This document shows, piece after piece, positions 50,091 through 59,389 of a stretch of DNA of 64,000 nt. Numbering within the stretch: position 1 is the first letter of the stretch; every line of letters begins with the position of its first letter. Below the pieces are notes generated by a model that saw only the letters and a program-made list of their open reading frames with translations, made no database searches and was not told where the DNA came from. Source of the DNA: Neptuniibacter sp. CAU 1671. Its GTDB lineage: Bacteria; Pseudomonadota; Gammaproteobacteria; Pseudomonadales; Balneatricaceae. A program made the position numbers and the translations under genes. The stretch spans positions 1-64,000 of the forward strand of contig NZ_JARHUE010000003.1 in the NCBI RefSeq assembly GCF_029222905.1. The letters run 5' to 3'.

Positions 50091-51428
50091 TTAAAGAATG
50101 TAGTGGCTCAGATCTTCATTATGGCTCAGTTCAGCCAGTTGCTGGTCCACAAAAGCGCGATCGATGGTGATGGTCTGGCCAGCACAGTCGGCCGCTGCGA
50201 AGGACAGTTCTTCCAGCAAGCGCTCCATCATGGTGTGCAGGCGGCGGGCGCCGATGTTTTCTGCGGTTTCGTTCACCTGATACGCCAGCTCGGCAATACG
50301 GCTGATCCCTTCGTCGGTAAACGAAATATTGACCCCTTCGGTTTTTAGCAGGGCTTCATACTGCTGGGTCAGTGATGCATTCGGCTCTTTCAGAATGCGG
50401 CGGAAATCATCGGGGGTCAGGGCGTTCAGCTCGACCCGGATAGGCAGACGGCCCTGCAGTTCTGGGATCAGGTCTGAGGGCTTGGCCAGATGGAATGCGC
50501 CGGAGGCAATAAACAGAATATGGTCGGTTTTGACCATGCCGTATTTGGTATTGACGGTGCAGCCTTCAATCAGTGGCAGCAGATCCCGTTGCACACCTTC
50601 GCGCGAGACATCACCGCCACTGTTGCTTTCTCCGCGTTTGCAGACTTTATCGATCTCATCCAGAAACACGATGCCGTGCTGTTCGACCAGCTCGACGGCA
50701 TTCTGCTTCAGTTCATCGTCTTTAACCAGACGCGCAGCTTCTTCGTCTGTCAGCAGTTTGAATGCGTCTTTGATTTTCATGCGGCGATGTTGTTTCTTGC
50801 CGCCACTGAGGCCGGAAAACATGCTCTGCAGCTGGTTGGTCATCTCTTCCATGCCGGGAGGAGCCATGATCTCAACGCCCATCTGTGGCGCAGCGATATC
50901 GATATCAATCTCTTTATCATCCAACTGGTGTTCACGCAGTTTTTTGCGAAACACCTGACGGGTGGTACTGTCACGGCTGGTTTCGGATGTGGTTGAGAAA
51001 TCATTGCTACGGGCGGGTGGCAGCAGCGCATCCAGAATGCGCTCTTCGGCTGCTTCTTCAGCCCTGAAACGGACTTTGTCCATGGCCTGTTCACGCAGCA
51101 TTTTGACCGCCATGTCGACCAGATCACGGACAATGGTTTCTACATCTCGCCCCACGTAGCCAACTTCTGTGAATTTGGTGGCTTCGACCTTGATAAAAGG
51201 GGCATTGGCCAGTTTCGCCAGACGACGGGCAATTTCAGTTTTGCCGACACCGGTAGGGCCGATCATCAGAATGTTTTTCGGTGTCACCTCTGCGCGTAGC
51301 TCAGCATCCAGTTGCATGCGGCGCCAGCGGTTACGCAGGGCAATTGCCACCGCGCGTTTAGCATCGGACTGGCCAACGATGTGGCGATCCAGTTCGGAGA
51401 CAATCTCTCTTGGGGTCATGTTGGACAT
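50091..51428 (-). CDS. hslU: HslU ATPase subunit of the HslVU protease
   Basis: 445 residues. AAA+ ATPase with [18 protein letters not shown] (Walker A), [11 protein letters not shown] (Walker B) and an I-domain (about 110-230) with Met/Gly-rich loop [13 protein letters not shown]. It ends in HYIL, near the C-terminal tail that inserts into HslV. It unfolds substrates and feeds them to HslV. It lies 9 bases after hslV, in the same operon. Confidence 0.98.
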   Translation of the reverse strand: MSNMTPREIVSELDRHIVGQSDAKRAVAIALRNRWRRMQLDAELRAEVTPKNILMIGPTGVGKTEIARRLAKLANAPFIKVEATKFTEVGYVGRDVETIVRDLVDMAVKMLREQAMDKVRFRAEEAAEERILDALLPPARSNDFSTTSETSRDSTTRQVFRKKLREHQLDDKEIDIDIAAPQMGVEIMAPPGMEEMTNQLQSMFSGLSGGKKQHRRMKIKDAFKLLTDEEAARLVKDDELKQNAVELVEQHGIVFLDEIDKVCKRGESNSGGDVSREGVQRDLLPLIEGCTVNTKYGMVKTDHILFIASGAFHLAKPSDLIPELQGRLPIRVELNALTPDDFRRILKEPNASLTQQYEALLKTEGVNISFTDEGISRIAELAYQVNETAENIGARRLHTMMERLLEELSFAAADCAGQTITIDRAFVDQQLAELSHNEDLSHYIL

Positions 51429-51437
51429 GGTTGCTCC

Positions 51438-51974
51438 TTAGCTGGCGCTGCTTGATTCAAGCGTTTCGATGGTCAGGTTGTCATTGGTGAAGACGCAGAT
51501 ACCCGCGGCGATATGCAGGCTTCTTTCAACCACATCCCGGGCGCTTAGCTCGGTGTTACCCACCAGAGCACGGGCGGCTGCCAACGCATAATTGCCACCG
51601 GAGCCGATGGCGATGACCCCGTCTTCCGGCTCAATCACATCACCACTGCCGGAGATCAGGTAGGTTTTTTCTTTGTTGGCAACCAGCATCAGGGCTTCCA
51701 GACGGCGAAGCACCCGGTCACTGCGCCACTCCCGGGCCAGATGAATCACCGCATTGACGATATTGCCCTGATGTTTTTCCAGCTGTTGTTCAAACAGGTC
51801 ACGCAGGGTGATTGCATCGGCGGTAGAACCTGCGAAACCGGTAATAACATTGTATTTCGGCAGCATGTTGACCTTGCGGGCAGTGCCTTTCATGACAGTG
51901 TTGCCCAGAGATACCTGGCCATCACCACCGACTACGACCTGGCCGGCACGACGAACGGAAACGATTGTGGTCAT
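51438..51974 (-). CDS. hslV: HslV peptidase subunit of the HslVU protease
   Basis: 178 residues from the ATG at 51974. Removal of Met exposes Thr2 (MTTIVSVRR), the catalytic N-terminal threonine. [23 protein letters not shown] and [12 protein letters not shown] are diagnostic. It forms the dodecameric proteolytic core of HslVU. A start 81 bases upstream would hide the threonine and is rejected. The promoter just upstream looks like a heat-shock promoter. Confidence 0.98.
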   Translation of the reverse strand: MTTIVSVRRAGQVVVGGDGQVSLGNTVMKGTARKVNMLPKYNVITGFAGSTADAITLRDLFEQQLEKHQGNIVNAVIHLAREWRSDRVLRRLEALMLVANKEKTYLISGSGDVIEPEDGVIAIGSGGNYALAAARALVGNTELSARDVVERSLHIAAGICVFTNDNLTIETLESSSAS

Positions 51975-52040
51975 GTTGATTCCTGTGAGTTGAAAGTCGA
52001 CGGCGTGACAAAACCGCAATGCCGCCGGGTGATGAGGAAA

Positions 52041-52069
52041 AGATGGAGTCGGCACCCCCGATTTTCAAG
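52041..52069 (-). promoter_or_regulatory. Candidate sigma-32 (heat-shock) promoter of hslVU
   Basis: CTTGAAA (52063-52069) and CTCCATCT (52041-52048) on the minus strand, 14 bases apart, match the RpoH consensus CTTGAAA-N(13-14)-CCCCATnT with one to two mismatches. It lies about 70 bases before hslV. An inverted repeat CGGCACC...GGGTGCCG overlaps the -35 region and could be a weak terminator for the SPOR gene. Confidence 0.6.
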
Positions 52070-52087
52070 GTGCCGGACAGGAAAACC

Positions 52088-52702
52088 TTACTGCTTGATC
52101 TGCAGCGGCTGAATATTCTGACGTACCAGCTTGTCCCAGGCTTTGGCCATGGTTGAGCGGTTATCAAACGGCCCGGTACGAACACGATACCAGGTAGTGC
52201 CGTCGCGGCTGGTGGACGCATCGGTATGCACGTTGGGCAGTCCCATCAGAATCAGCTGGGCACGCATCTTCTCGGCGTCGTTTTTATCGCGGAAAGACCC
52301 CGCCTGCAGTAAATAACTGACCTCGGATTTGGCATCCTTGGGAGTCGAGGTATAAACATCGGACGGCGGGGTTATCTCGCTGTCTTTCAGCATGTCATAG
52401 AATTCGAAGCGATTTTTAGTCGCAGGGGCGTTCTCTTCAACGGCTGGTTTTTTTGGTGCAGGGGCCGGTGCTACGGTCTTTGCCGGTTGTTTGGCTGGAG
52501 CCGCGGCCGGTTTTTCCCCGGACGGTTTAATGCCGGTCAGGAAATACAAACCGGTGCCCAGAATGCCCAGCATAAGCAAGGTGATCAGCAGCAGGCCGAC
52601 GGGAAAGCGTTTCTTTGGCGGTTTTTTGGCCGTGCTGGGCCGCTGGCGACTGGCACCCTGGCTCTGTCGCCGTGGTTTGGCATAGTCTTTCCGCGCCGCC
52701 AT
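52088..52702 (-). CDS. SPOR-domain cell-division-type protein
   Basis: 204 residues from the ATG at 52702. Basic cytoplasmic start (KDYAKPRRQSQGASRQRP), one membrane segment (FPVGLLLITLLMLGILGTGLYF, given as positions about 37-57), a Pro/Ala/Lys-rich linker (about 65-105), then a C-terminal SPOR domain (about 125-204: YLLQAGSFRDKNDAEKMRAQL in part). SPOR domains bind denuded peptidoglycan at division sites; in E. coli the neighbour-type protein is FtsN. The gene order priA-argS-SPOR-hslV is conserved. It starts 4 bases after the argS stop. Confidence 0.92.
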   Translation of the reverse strand: MAARKDYAKPRRQSQGASRQRPSTAKKPPKKRFPVGLLLITLLMLGILGTGLYFLTGIKPSGEKPAAAPAKQPAKTVAPAPAPKKPAVEENAPATKNRFEFYDMLKDSEITPPSDVYTSTPKDAKSEVSYLLQAGSFRDKNDAEKMRAQLILMGLPNVHTDASTSRDGTTWYRVRTGPFDNRSTMAKAWDKLVRQNIQPLQIKQ

Positions 52703-52706
52703 GATG

Positions 52707-54467
52707 TTACATCTGCTCCGGTGCACTGACGCCAAGCAGGCGCAGACCATTATTAAGCACCTGACGTACCGCCTGACTCAGGGTGATACGGGCATCACGC
52801 AGATCGGTTTCTTCAATAAGCAGCTTATAGGCGTTGTAGTAGGTGTGATAATCACTGGCCAGTTCGCGCAGGTAGTTGGCCAGCAGATGCGGCTCAAAAT
52901 TCAGCGCGGCGTTATCAACAATTTCCGGGTACTTGGTCAGTTTGGTGATCAGATCCTTTTCGTGCTCGGTTTCAAGCAGATTCAGGTTGATCAGGCCGTT
53001 AGCCTGATTCCACTGCCAGCCCGCTTCAGTCAGTTTGCCCTGCACAGAGCAGATACGGGCATGGGCGTACTGGATGTAGTACACCGGGTTGTCCTTGGAT
53101 TCCGATTTAGCCAGCTCCAGATCAAAGTCCATATGCTGGTCGGCTTTACGCGTCACGTAGAAGAAGCGACAAGCATCACTGCCCACTTCGTCACGCAGTT
53201 CGCGCAGGGTGACGAAAGAGCCGGAACGGGTCGACATCGCCAGACGCTCCTGACCACGGTAGAGGATGGCAAACTGCACCAGTTTGATCTCCAGTTTGTC
53301 CGGATCATAGCCCATCGCCTGAATGGCGGCTTTAACACGCACAATATAACCGTGGTGATCGGCGCCCCAGATGTTGATGACCTTATCGAAACCACGTTCA
53401 AACTTGTTCATGTGGTAGGCGATATCAGAGGCAAAGTAGGTGGTCTGACCGTTGGCACGTTTCACTACACGGTCTTTGTCATCACCAAATGCAGTGGAGC
53501 GGAACCAAATATTGCCGTCCTGCTCGTAAAGGTGTCCTTTTTCCTGCAGGCTGGCGAGGGCGCGGTCTACATCACCTGAGCTGGTCAGACCGCGCTCAGA
53601 AAACCAGTGCTGGAACTGAATGCCGAACTCGCCCAGGTCTTCCCGAATATCGGCCAGAATGGAGTTCAGACCGGCATCAAAGACACGACGGTATTCGTCC
53701 GCTGAGAGCAGGGTCTGCGCGCGCTCGATCAGCGCATCAATGTGCAGTTCTTTATCGCCACCGGCGGGTTCATCGGCTGGGATGTCGGCAAATACATCGG
53801 CTGCAGGACGGTTAAGGGCATCTGCGACATCGTCATACAGACCGGCGGCAATGTCATGGATGTAGTCACCCTTGTAGCCATTGCTGGGGAAGGTCAGGGT
53901 CTGGCCGCAGCGTTCCAGATAGCGCAACCAGACACTGGCGGCCAGAATGTTCATCTGGCGGCCGGCATCATTCACATAGTATTCCCGCTCCACCTCGATA
54001 CCCGCCGCCTGCAACAGATCGGCTACGGCAGCACCGTACGCTGCGCCACGGCCATGTCCTACATGCAGTGGGCCGGTAGGGTTGGCTGAGACAAATTCAA
54101 CCTGAACACGCTGGCCACGCGGTGCTTTTGCCAGGCCGAACTGTGCGCCCTGCGCCAGTACCTCTCCGATGACGGCCTGGGTTGAGGCATCGTTCATGAA
54201 AAAGTTGATAAAACCGGGACCGGCGAGTTCGGTGCGGTCTACCTGAGCAGATTCAGGCAAGGCTGCTATCAGTTTTTCAGCCAGTTGGCGCGGATTGCTG
54301 CGAGCGGGTTTGGCCAGTGTCAGTGCTATGTTCGATGCAAAGTCACCGTGGCTCTTGTCCCGGGTGTTTTCCACCATAATGGTGGGTTCCAGCTCGCCAG
54401 GCAGGATGCCGTCCTGCTTCAATTGGGCGAGTGCAGCTTCAATCAGTTCCGCGATGTGTTGTTTCAT
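52707..54467 (-). CDS. argS: Arginyl-tRNA synthetase
   Basis: 586 residues, class I synthetase. The HIGH motif is [11 protein letters not shown] (about residue 128) and the KMSKS-like loop is [13 protein letters not shown] tRNA-D-loop-binding N-terminal domain and a C-terminal DALR-type domain (ALRILYN-like region ending in [10 protein letters not shown]) are present. It charges tRNA-Arg. It lies between priA and the SPOR gene on the same strand. Confidence 0.97.
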   Translation of the reverse strand: MKQHIAELIEAALAQLKQDGILPGELEPTIMVENTRDKSHGDFASNIALTLAKPARSNPRQLAEKLIAALPESAQVDRTELAGPGFINFFMNDASTQAVIGEVLAQGAQFGLAKAPRGQRVQVEFVSANPTGPLHVGHGRGAAYGAAVADLLQAAGIEVEREYYVNDAGRQMNILAASVWLRYLERCGQTLTFPSNGYKGDYIHDIAAGLYDDVADALNRPAADVFADIPADEPAGGDKELHIDALIERAQTLLSADEYRRVFDAGLNSILADIREDLGEFGIQFQHWFSERGLTSSGDVDRALASLQEKGHLYEQDGNIWFRSTAFGDDKDRVVKRANGQTTYFASDIAYHMNKFERGFDKVINIWGADHHGYIVRVKAAIQAMGYDPDKLEIKLVQFAILYRGQERLAMSTRSGSFVTLRELRDEVGSDACRFFYVTRKADQHMDFDLELAKSESKDNPVYYIQYAHARICSVQGKLTEAGWQWNQANGLINLNLLETEHEKDLITKLTKYPEIVDNAALNFEPHLLANYLRELASDYHTYYNAYKLLIEETDLRDARITLSQAVRQVLNNGLRLLGVSAPEQM

Positions 54468-54554
54468 GTGCCTTGGGGTACCGTGGGGGTTGGAAGAACC
54501 GCGTATTATCCCTGCAAACGAGCAGTTTGTTAAGCACCTGCAGCAGAGAGCGGG

Positions 54555-56756
54555 TCAAAAAGTATCTGCCGGGTCAACGTCGATGCTCCAGCGCACCTTG
54601 CGCGCTTCCGGGTGTTGTTCCAGAAAGCTGCACAGTTGTTGCAATAGCTGGTGTAAAGGTTTTCGGTCGGCTGCATGCAGCATCAGTTGGGCGCGGAATA
54701 AGCCACCCCTTTTTTCCATCGGAGACGGAAAAGGCCCCAGCCACTGACAGGCATGGGAGGTTTGTAAATGGGAGGTAAATTGCTGGCGCAGGGCGCTCAG
54801 GAAAGCGTCAGCCCGACCCCTCTGGGTGGCTTCTGCTCTTAAAATGGCATAGTGATGATAGGGTGGCAGGTTAGCCAGATGCCGGTGTTGCAGCTCCAGC
54901 GTGGCAAAGGCGTCATAACCCTGACTGACCAGGCTTTGCAGCATGGGATGGTCGGCGTGATGGGTCTGCATCACGACCTGTCCCGGATGGTCAGCTCGAC
55001 CGGCGCGTCCTGCGACCTGAAGGATGAGTTGGGCCGTGCGCTCCATGCCCCTGAAATCGGCACTGAACAGACCGCCATCGGCGTTAATAATGGCGACCAG
55101 TGTGACCCTCGGGAAGTGATGGCCTTTAGCCAGCATCTGGGTGCCCAACAGGATACAGGGTTTGCCCGTGGCAACCTGTTCAGTGATCTGGTGCATGGCA
55201 TTCTTGCGCTGGGTGCTGTCGCGATCGACACGTAAAACCGGCGTGTTGGGGAACAGCGACTGTAAGGTTTGTTCGGTACGTTCTGTGCCGGCGCCCATCG
55301 GCATAATCTCAGTACTCTGACATTGTGGGCAGTGGTGTGGTACCGGCTGTTGTGTATCGCAATGGTGACAGTGCAGTCGCGGAGGTTGTCGGTGCAGCGT
55401 CAGGTGAGCATCGCAGCGACTGCAATCGGCAATCCAGCCGCAGTCATGGCACATCAAGCTGGGCGCATAGCCGCGGCGGTTCAAAAACACCAGCACCTGT
55501 GTGCCTTGATGTAGATGGTGGCGTATTCTGGCGATCAGTGGCTCTGACAGGCCATCTGTCAGGGGCTGTTGCCGGATATCCAGCAGTTCGAAGGCCGGTG
55601 GCAGAGAGTGGCCGGCCCTTTCAGTGAGTTTGAGCCAGTGGTAACGACCTTCCAGTGCGTTGTGCAGTGACTCCAGTGCGGGAGTGGCGCTGCCCAGAAT
55701 GACCGGAATGTTTTCCAGCCGCCCCCTGTATACCGCCAAGTCACGGGCGGAGTAGCGGAAGCCCTCCTGCTGTTTAAAGGAGGTGTCATGCTCTTCATCA
55801 ATGATCAGCATGCCCGGAGCGGCCATAGGTGTGAAGATAGCTGAGCGGGTGCCGATGATAATCCGGGCATGTCCATCTTTAGCGGCCAGCCAGCCGTCCA
55901 GGCGCTGACGGTCAGTCAGGCCGCTGTGCAGCGCGGCGATTGGCACGTTAAAACGTGCCTTGAACCGGGCAATGGTTTGGGGCGTCAGGCCAATTTCCGG
56001 CACCAGTACCAGAGCCTGCTTGCCCTGATGCAGGCAGTGTGCGATGGCTTGCAGGTACACTTCGGTTTTGCCTGACCCCGTTACGCCATCCAGCAGGTTA
56101 GTCTGAAAGCCAGCGTGGGCTGTGATGCCGGTCAGGGCGCTTTGCTGTTCCTGGTTAAGCGGCAGGGCTGGCTGTCTGAGGATCTCAGGCTGAGCGCTTA
56201 GTGCATAAGGGTTGTGCTGCTCGCGATGTGCCAGGCCTTTATTCAGCAGGTTTTTGAGTGGTGCCGGGTCAAACCCTTCCGCTTTTAAGGCTTCCTGGCT
56301 GATCCCCTGAGGGTGAGCAAGCAGCACCTCTAGCAACGACCGCTGTCGATGCGCGTTGCCCGGCAAACACTCAAGACTGGCCTCTTTGTCTGCATGCCAG
56401 AACCAGCTGTGGCGATAATCGCAGGGATCGCCATGTCTCAGTGCGACTGGCAGTGCCTGATGCAGAGCATCGCCTTCAGGGTGGTGATAATAACCAGCCG
56501 CCCAACGTGCCAGTTCCATAATGGTTGGGGGCAATACAGGCGTGGCGTCTAAAAGCTCACGTGCGGGTTTGAGTTTGTTTGCCGGGATTTCGCTGCTAGA
56601 GGTGATTTCAACCAGCAGGCCAATGGTCTCGCGTCTGCCAAAGGTGACTTTGAAACGCATGCCTGGCTGCAGATCATCGGCCTCAGTACCGTCCGGAGGC
56701 AGATAATCGAACAGGCGTCGCAAAGGGCTTGGGATGGCAAGGCGAAGTATTGTCAT
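54555..56756 (-). CDS. priA: Primosomal protein N' (replication restart helicase PriA)
   Basis: 733 residues. N-terminal DNA-binding part, Walker A in DGVTGSGKTEVYLQ, DEEHD in motif II, and a zinc-binding insert with Cys pairs (CHDCGWIADCSRC, CHHC, CPQC). It reloads DnaB at stalled forks. Divergent from rpmE with a 179-base region between; argS follows after 87 bases. Confidence 0.97.
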   Translation of the reverse strand: MTILRLAIPSPLRRLFDYLPPDGTEADDLQPGMRFKVTFGRRETIGLLVEITSSSEIPANKLKPARELLDATPVLPPTIMELARWAAGYYHHPEGDALHQALPVALRHGDPCDYRHSWFWHADKEASLECLPGNAHRQRSLLEVLLAHPQGISQEALKAEGFDPAPLKNLLNKGLAHREQHNPYALSAQPEILRQPALPLNQEQQSALTGITAHAGFQTNLLDGVTGSGKTEVYLQAIAHCLHQGKQALVLVPEIGLTPQTIARFKARFNVPIAALHSGLTDRQRLDGWLAAKDGHARIIIGTRSAIFTPMAAPGMLIIDEEHDTSFKQQEGFRYSARDLAVYRGRLENIPVILGSATPALESLHNALEGRYHWLKLTERAGHSLPPAFELLDIRQQPLTDGLSEPLIARIRHHLHQGTQVLVFLNRRGYAPSLMCHDCGWIADCSRCDAHLTLHRQPPRLHCHHCDTQQPVPHHCPQCQSTEIMPMGAGTERTEQTLQSLFPNTPVLRVDRDSTQRKNAMHQITEQVATGKPCILLGTQMLAKGHHFPRVTLVAIINADGGLFSADFRGMERTAQLILQVAGRAGRADHPGQVVMQTHHADHPMLQSLVSQGYDAFATLELQHRHLANLPPYHHYAILRAEATQRGRADAFLSALRQQFTSHLQTSHACQWLGPFPSPMEKRGGLFRAQLMLHAADRKPLHQLLQQLCSFLEQHPEARKVRWSIDVDPADTF

Positions 56757-56806
56757 GCCGCCAAGATTATCCCAGGTGCCGGTAGCGGGACCAGCTTTCT
56801 TTCTTG

Positions 56807-56835
56807 TTGCCTAGGTTGAAAAGCGTGCGTATAAT
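56807..56835 (+). promoter_or_regulatory. Promoter of rpmE
   Basis: TTGCCT (56807-56812) and TATAAT (56830-56835) lie 17 bases apart. A hairpin GTGCCA/TGGCAC follows at 56853-56870 in the leader, about 65 bases before the rpmE start. Confidence 0.7.
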
Positions 56836-56935
56836 TCGCGACCTACTTCAACGTGCCATGATTCTGGCACTGTTTAAATCGATGCGGTGCCTGGCAAAAG
56901 ATCAGGTGGCGGCATGTAGCTAACTGAGGTTTATC
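56836..56935 (+). promoter_or_regulatory. rpmE leader with hairpin, possible L31 autoregulation site
   Basis: About 100 bases between the promoter and the ATG. GTGCCA pairs with TGGCAC around TGATTC (56853-56870); further stems involving GGTGCCTGGCAAAAGATCAGGTGGC are possible. L31 leaders that bind their own protein are known in gammaproteobacteria, but I cannot confirm the fold here. Confidence 0.35.
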
Positions 56936-57151
56936 ATGAAAGCTGATATCCATCCTAAATACGAAGAGATTACTGCGAACTGTTCTTGCGGTAATGTCAT
57001 TAAAACACGTTCTACTGTTTGCAAAGATCTTCACCTGGACGTGTGTTCTGCATGCCACCCGTTCTACACTGGCAAGCAGAAAGAAGCGACTACTGGTGGT
57101 CGTATCGATCGCTTCAACAAGCGTTTTGGTGCGCGCGGCCTGAAAAAATAA
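56936..57151 (+). CDS. rpmE: Ribosomal protein L31
   Basis: 71 residues, full length. Start [11 protein letters not shown] and four Cys in ANCSCGN, CKD and CSACHPF, so this is the zinc-binding C+ form of the protein. It ends in [12 protein letters not shown]. It is a late-binding protein of the 50S subunit. The zinc-free paralogue, often regulated by Zur, is not in the window. The next gene starts 3 bases after its stop. Confidence 0.98.
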   Translation: MKADIHPKYEEITANCSCGNVIKTRSTVCKDLHLDVCSACHPFYTGKQKEATTGGRIDRFNKRFGARGLKK

Positions 57152-57154
57152 GCG

Positions 57155-57943
57155 ATGTCGCTGAGCCGAATTCTGAAAAAGGCACTTCCCTCGGGAAGTG
57201 CCTTTTTGTTTTGGGCTGTGTTTGCTCAGGCGGAGTGTTTGCCATCGCTGGAGGCTGACCGGGAGGCCGTGGTTGTATCCAGGGTCTACGATGGCGACAC
57301 GGTAAAGCTGTCAGATGGCAGGATCATTCGGTTAATTGGCATCAATACTCCGGAAACAGGGAAAGATGCTCGTCCGAGTGAGTATATGGCGGATGAGGCT
57401 AAAGCCCGTTTGCAGACACTGGTGTTTGATGGCCCTATCAGTCTGACGCTGGGGCTGGAAAAGAAGGATCGTTACGGGCGTTGGCTGGGCCATCTTTGGC
57501 GGCAGAATGAGCTGATTTCAGAGCGGCTGATTAGAGAAGGCTACGGTTATCAAATCAGTATTCCGCCTAATCTGGTCTATCGCGACTGCTTCGGGGAAGC
57601 AGAGCGACGGGCTCAGGCACAGGGTGTGGGTTTGTGGCAGCGCTCGCCGTGGAAGGCAGTGACCTCATTATCATCTGATGCGGCTGGATTTTATTTGCTG
57701 CAGGGGTTGGTGACGAAACAAAAAACCGTGAAAAAAGGCTGGTTACTTGAGGTTGATAAGCGTCTTGCGGTCATGTTGCCTGAGCCGCTTGTGACTCAAT
57801 TGACCGAGCAGAATATGTCTGTTTTAGAAGGGAAAAAGATTCGTGTACGTGGTTGGATTCGCCCTAAATCGGCCACCGCGCCTGCCCATTTTATGCCCTG
57901 GTTTATCCGTCTGAGTCATCTTGATCAACTGCAATTTGATTGA
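57155..57943 (+). CDS. Thermonuclease-family (SNase-like) secreted protein
   Basis: 262 residues. A signal peptide (about 1-26, ending VFAQA) precedes a staphylococcal nuclease domain (about 38-165): VVSRVYDGDTVKLSDG, RLIGINTPETGKDA with the active-site Arg and Asp context, EKKDRYGRWLGHLW and GYGYQISIPP. A C-terminal OB-like extension (about 180-262) follows. The ATG is 3 bases after the rpmE stop with no own ribosome-binding site, suggesting coupling. The intrinsic terminator of rpmE lies inside codons 9-18. Confidence 0.9.
   Translation: MSLSRILKKALPSGSAFLFWAVFAQAECLPSLEADREAVVVSRVYDGDTVKLSDGRIIRLIGINTPETGKDARPSEYMADEAKARLQTLVFDGPISLTLGLEKKDRYGRWLGHLWRQNELISERLIREGYGYQISIPPNLVYRDCFGEAERRAQAQGVGLWQRSPWKAVTSLSSDAAGFYLLQGLVTKQKTVKKGWLLEVDKRLAVMLPEPLVTQLTEQNMSVLEGKKIRVRGWIRPKSATAPAHFMPWFIRLSHLDQLQFD
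57176..57207 (+). terminator. Intrinsic terminator of rpmE inside the nuclease coding region
   Basis: GGCACTTCC pairs perfectly with GGAAGTGCC around CTCG, followed by TTTTTG and preceded by AAAAA. It falls at codons 9-18 of the nuclease gene, so part of rpmE transcription should end before the nuclease is read. Confidence 0.9.
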
Positions 57944-58066
57944 CCTGATCCAGGGCAAAAAAGCGGCGAAAAAATAGCCATAAACCCGCATATTGCTTGT
58001 CCGTATTGGGCCTTTTCTATATGATTGCGCGTCTCGACAATTAAACAAAAGTATGGAACGCCTGCT

Positions 58067-59314
58067 ATGTCACAAGATTTTAAACAAGCGGCTCTCGATT
58101 ACCACGAGTTTCCTCGCCCAGGTAAGATCAGCGTAGAGCTAACCACGCCTGCTGAGTCCCAGCGCGATCTCTCGCTGGCCTATAGCCCTGGTGTAGCTGA
58201 GCCTGTTCGTGAAATCGCTAAAGATCCGGAAAATGCTTACCGTTACACTGCAAAGGGTAACCTGGTTGCAGTTATCTCTAACGGTTCTGCGATTCTGGGT
58301 CTGGGTGATCTGGGTCCACTGGCTTCTAAACCGGTTATGGAAGGTAAGGCGCTGCTGTTCAAACGCTTTGCTGGTCTGGACTCTATTGATATTGAAGTTG
58401 ATGCCGAAAGCCCTCAGGCGTTCATCGATACTGTTGCGCGTATCGCTGATACTTTTGGTGGCATCAACCTGGAAGACATCAAAGCACCTGAGTGCTTTGA
58501 AATCGAACGCGCGCTGATTGAGCGTTGCAAGATCCCTGTGTTCCATGACGACCAGCACGGTACTGCGATTGTGACCGCTGCGGGCATGATCAACGCACTG
58601 GAAATTGCAGGCAAATCTCTGGCTGATGCCAAGATCGTCTGTCTGGGTGCCGGTGCTGCTGCTAACGCCTGCATGAAGCTGCTGATCAACATGGGTGCTC
58701 AGGTCGAAAACATTTATATGATCGACCGTAAGGGTGTTATCCACTCTGGCCGTAATGACCTGACCCCTGAAAAAGCGGCGTTTGCGACTGAAACCGACAA
58801 GCGTACTCTGGATGATGCGATTGATGGTGCAGACGTGTTTGTAGGTCTGTCCGGTCCTGATCTGCTGTCTGCAGAACAGCTGGCTAAAATGGCGCCTACC
58901 CCAATCGTGTTTGCCTGTGCCAACCCTGATCCGGAAATTCGTCCTGAACTGGCGCATGCGACCCGTGATGACGTGATCATGGCAACCGGCCGTTCTGACT
59001 TCCCGAACCAGGTTAACAACGTTCTGGGCTTCCCATTCATCTTCCGTGGTGCGATGGATGTTCGTGCGACTGCAATCAACGAAGAGATGAAAGCGGCTGC
59101 AGTGCGTGCTCTTTGTGAACTGGCAAAAGAGCCTGTTCCTCAGGAAGTACTGACCGCATACGGTCTGGACTCTCTGGAGTTTGGTCGTGAATACATCATT
59201 CCTAAAGCAACGGATTCTCGTTTGCTGGGTGCGGTATCGACTGCAGTTGCTCAGGCTGCGATTGATACGGGTGTAGCACGCCTGCCAATGCCTGCAAATT
59301 ACCCTCTGTCATAA
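58067..59314 (+). CDS. Malic enzyme (short type, without PTA domain)
   Basis: 415 residues from the ATG at 58067, with GGAA upstream; an in-frame start 42 bases earlier is less likely. [74 protein letters not shown] and the nucleotide-binding [15 protein letters not shown] are all standard. It decarboxylates malate to pyruvate with NAD(P)+. It lacks the phosphotransacetylase-like C-terminal half of MaeB. Codon use is strongly biased, which suggests high expression. Confidence 0.96.
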   Translation: MSQDFKQAALDYHEFPRPGKISVELTTPAESQRDLSLAYSPGVAEPVREIAKDPENAYRYTAKGNLVAVISNGSAILGLGDLGPLASKPVMEGKALLFKRFAGLDSIDIEVDAESPQAFIDTVARIADTFGGINLEDIKAPECFEIERALIERCKIPVFHDDQHGTAIVTAAGMINALEIAGKSLADAKIVCLGAGAAANACMKLLINMGAQVENIYMIDRKGVIHSGRNDLTPEKAAFATETDKRTLDDAIDGADVFVGLSGPDLLSAEQLAKMAPTPIVFACANPDPEIRPELAHATRDDVIMATGRSDFPNQVNNVLGFPFIFRGAMDVRATAINEEMKAAAVRALCELAKEPVPQEVLTAYGLDSLEFGREYIIPKATDSRLLGAVSTAVAQAAIDTGVARLPMPANYPLS

Positions 59315-59328
59315 TCTGACACGGTGAT

Positions 59329-59360
59329 AAAAAAACCCGGCCATGGCCGGGTTTTTTTTG
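59329..59360 (+). terminator. Intrinsic terminator, malic enzyme
   Basis: AACCCGGCC and GGCCGGGTT form a stem around AT, preceded by a run of A and followed by eight T. The A and T runs on both sides make it work for the convergent mrcA gene as well. Confidence 0.95.
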
Positions 59361-59389
59361 TGTTTTTTCTGTAACTGTAAGAGGCAGTG

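Noticed and set aside
53489-53815. Open frame antisense to argS (and similar long frames antisense to serA, hslU and the frmA-type gene)
   Set aside because: Each lies opposite a strongly conserved gene, has no start signal and shows no domain; these are shadows of biased codon use.
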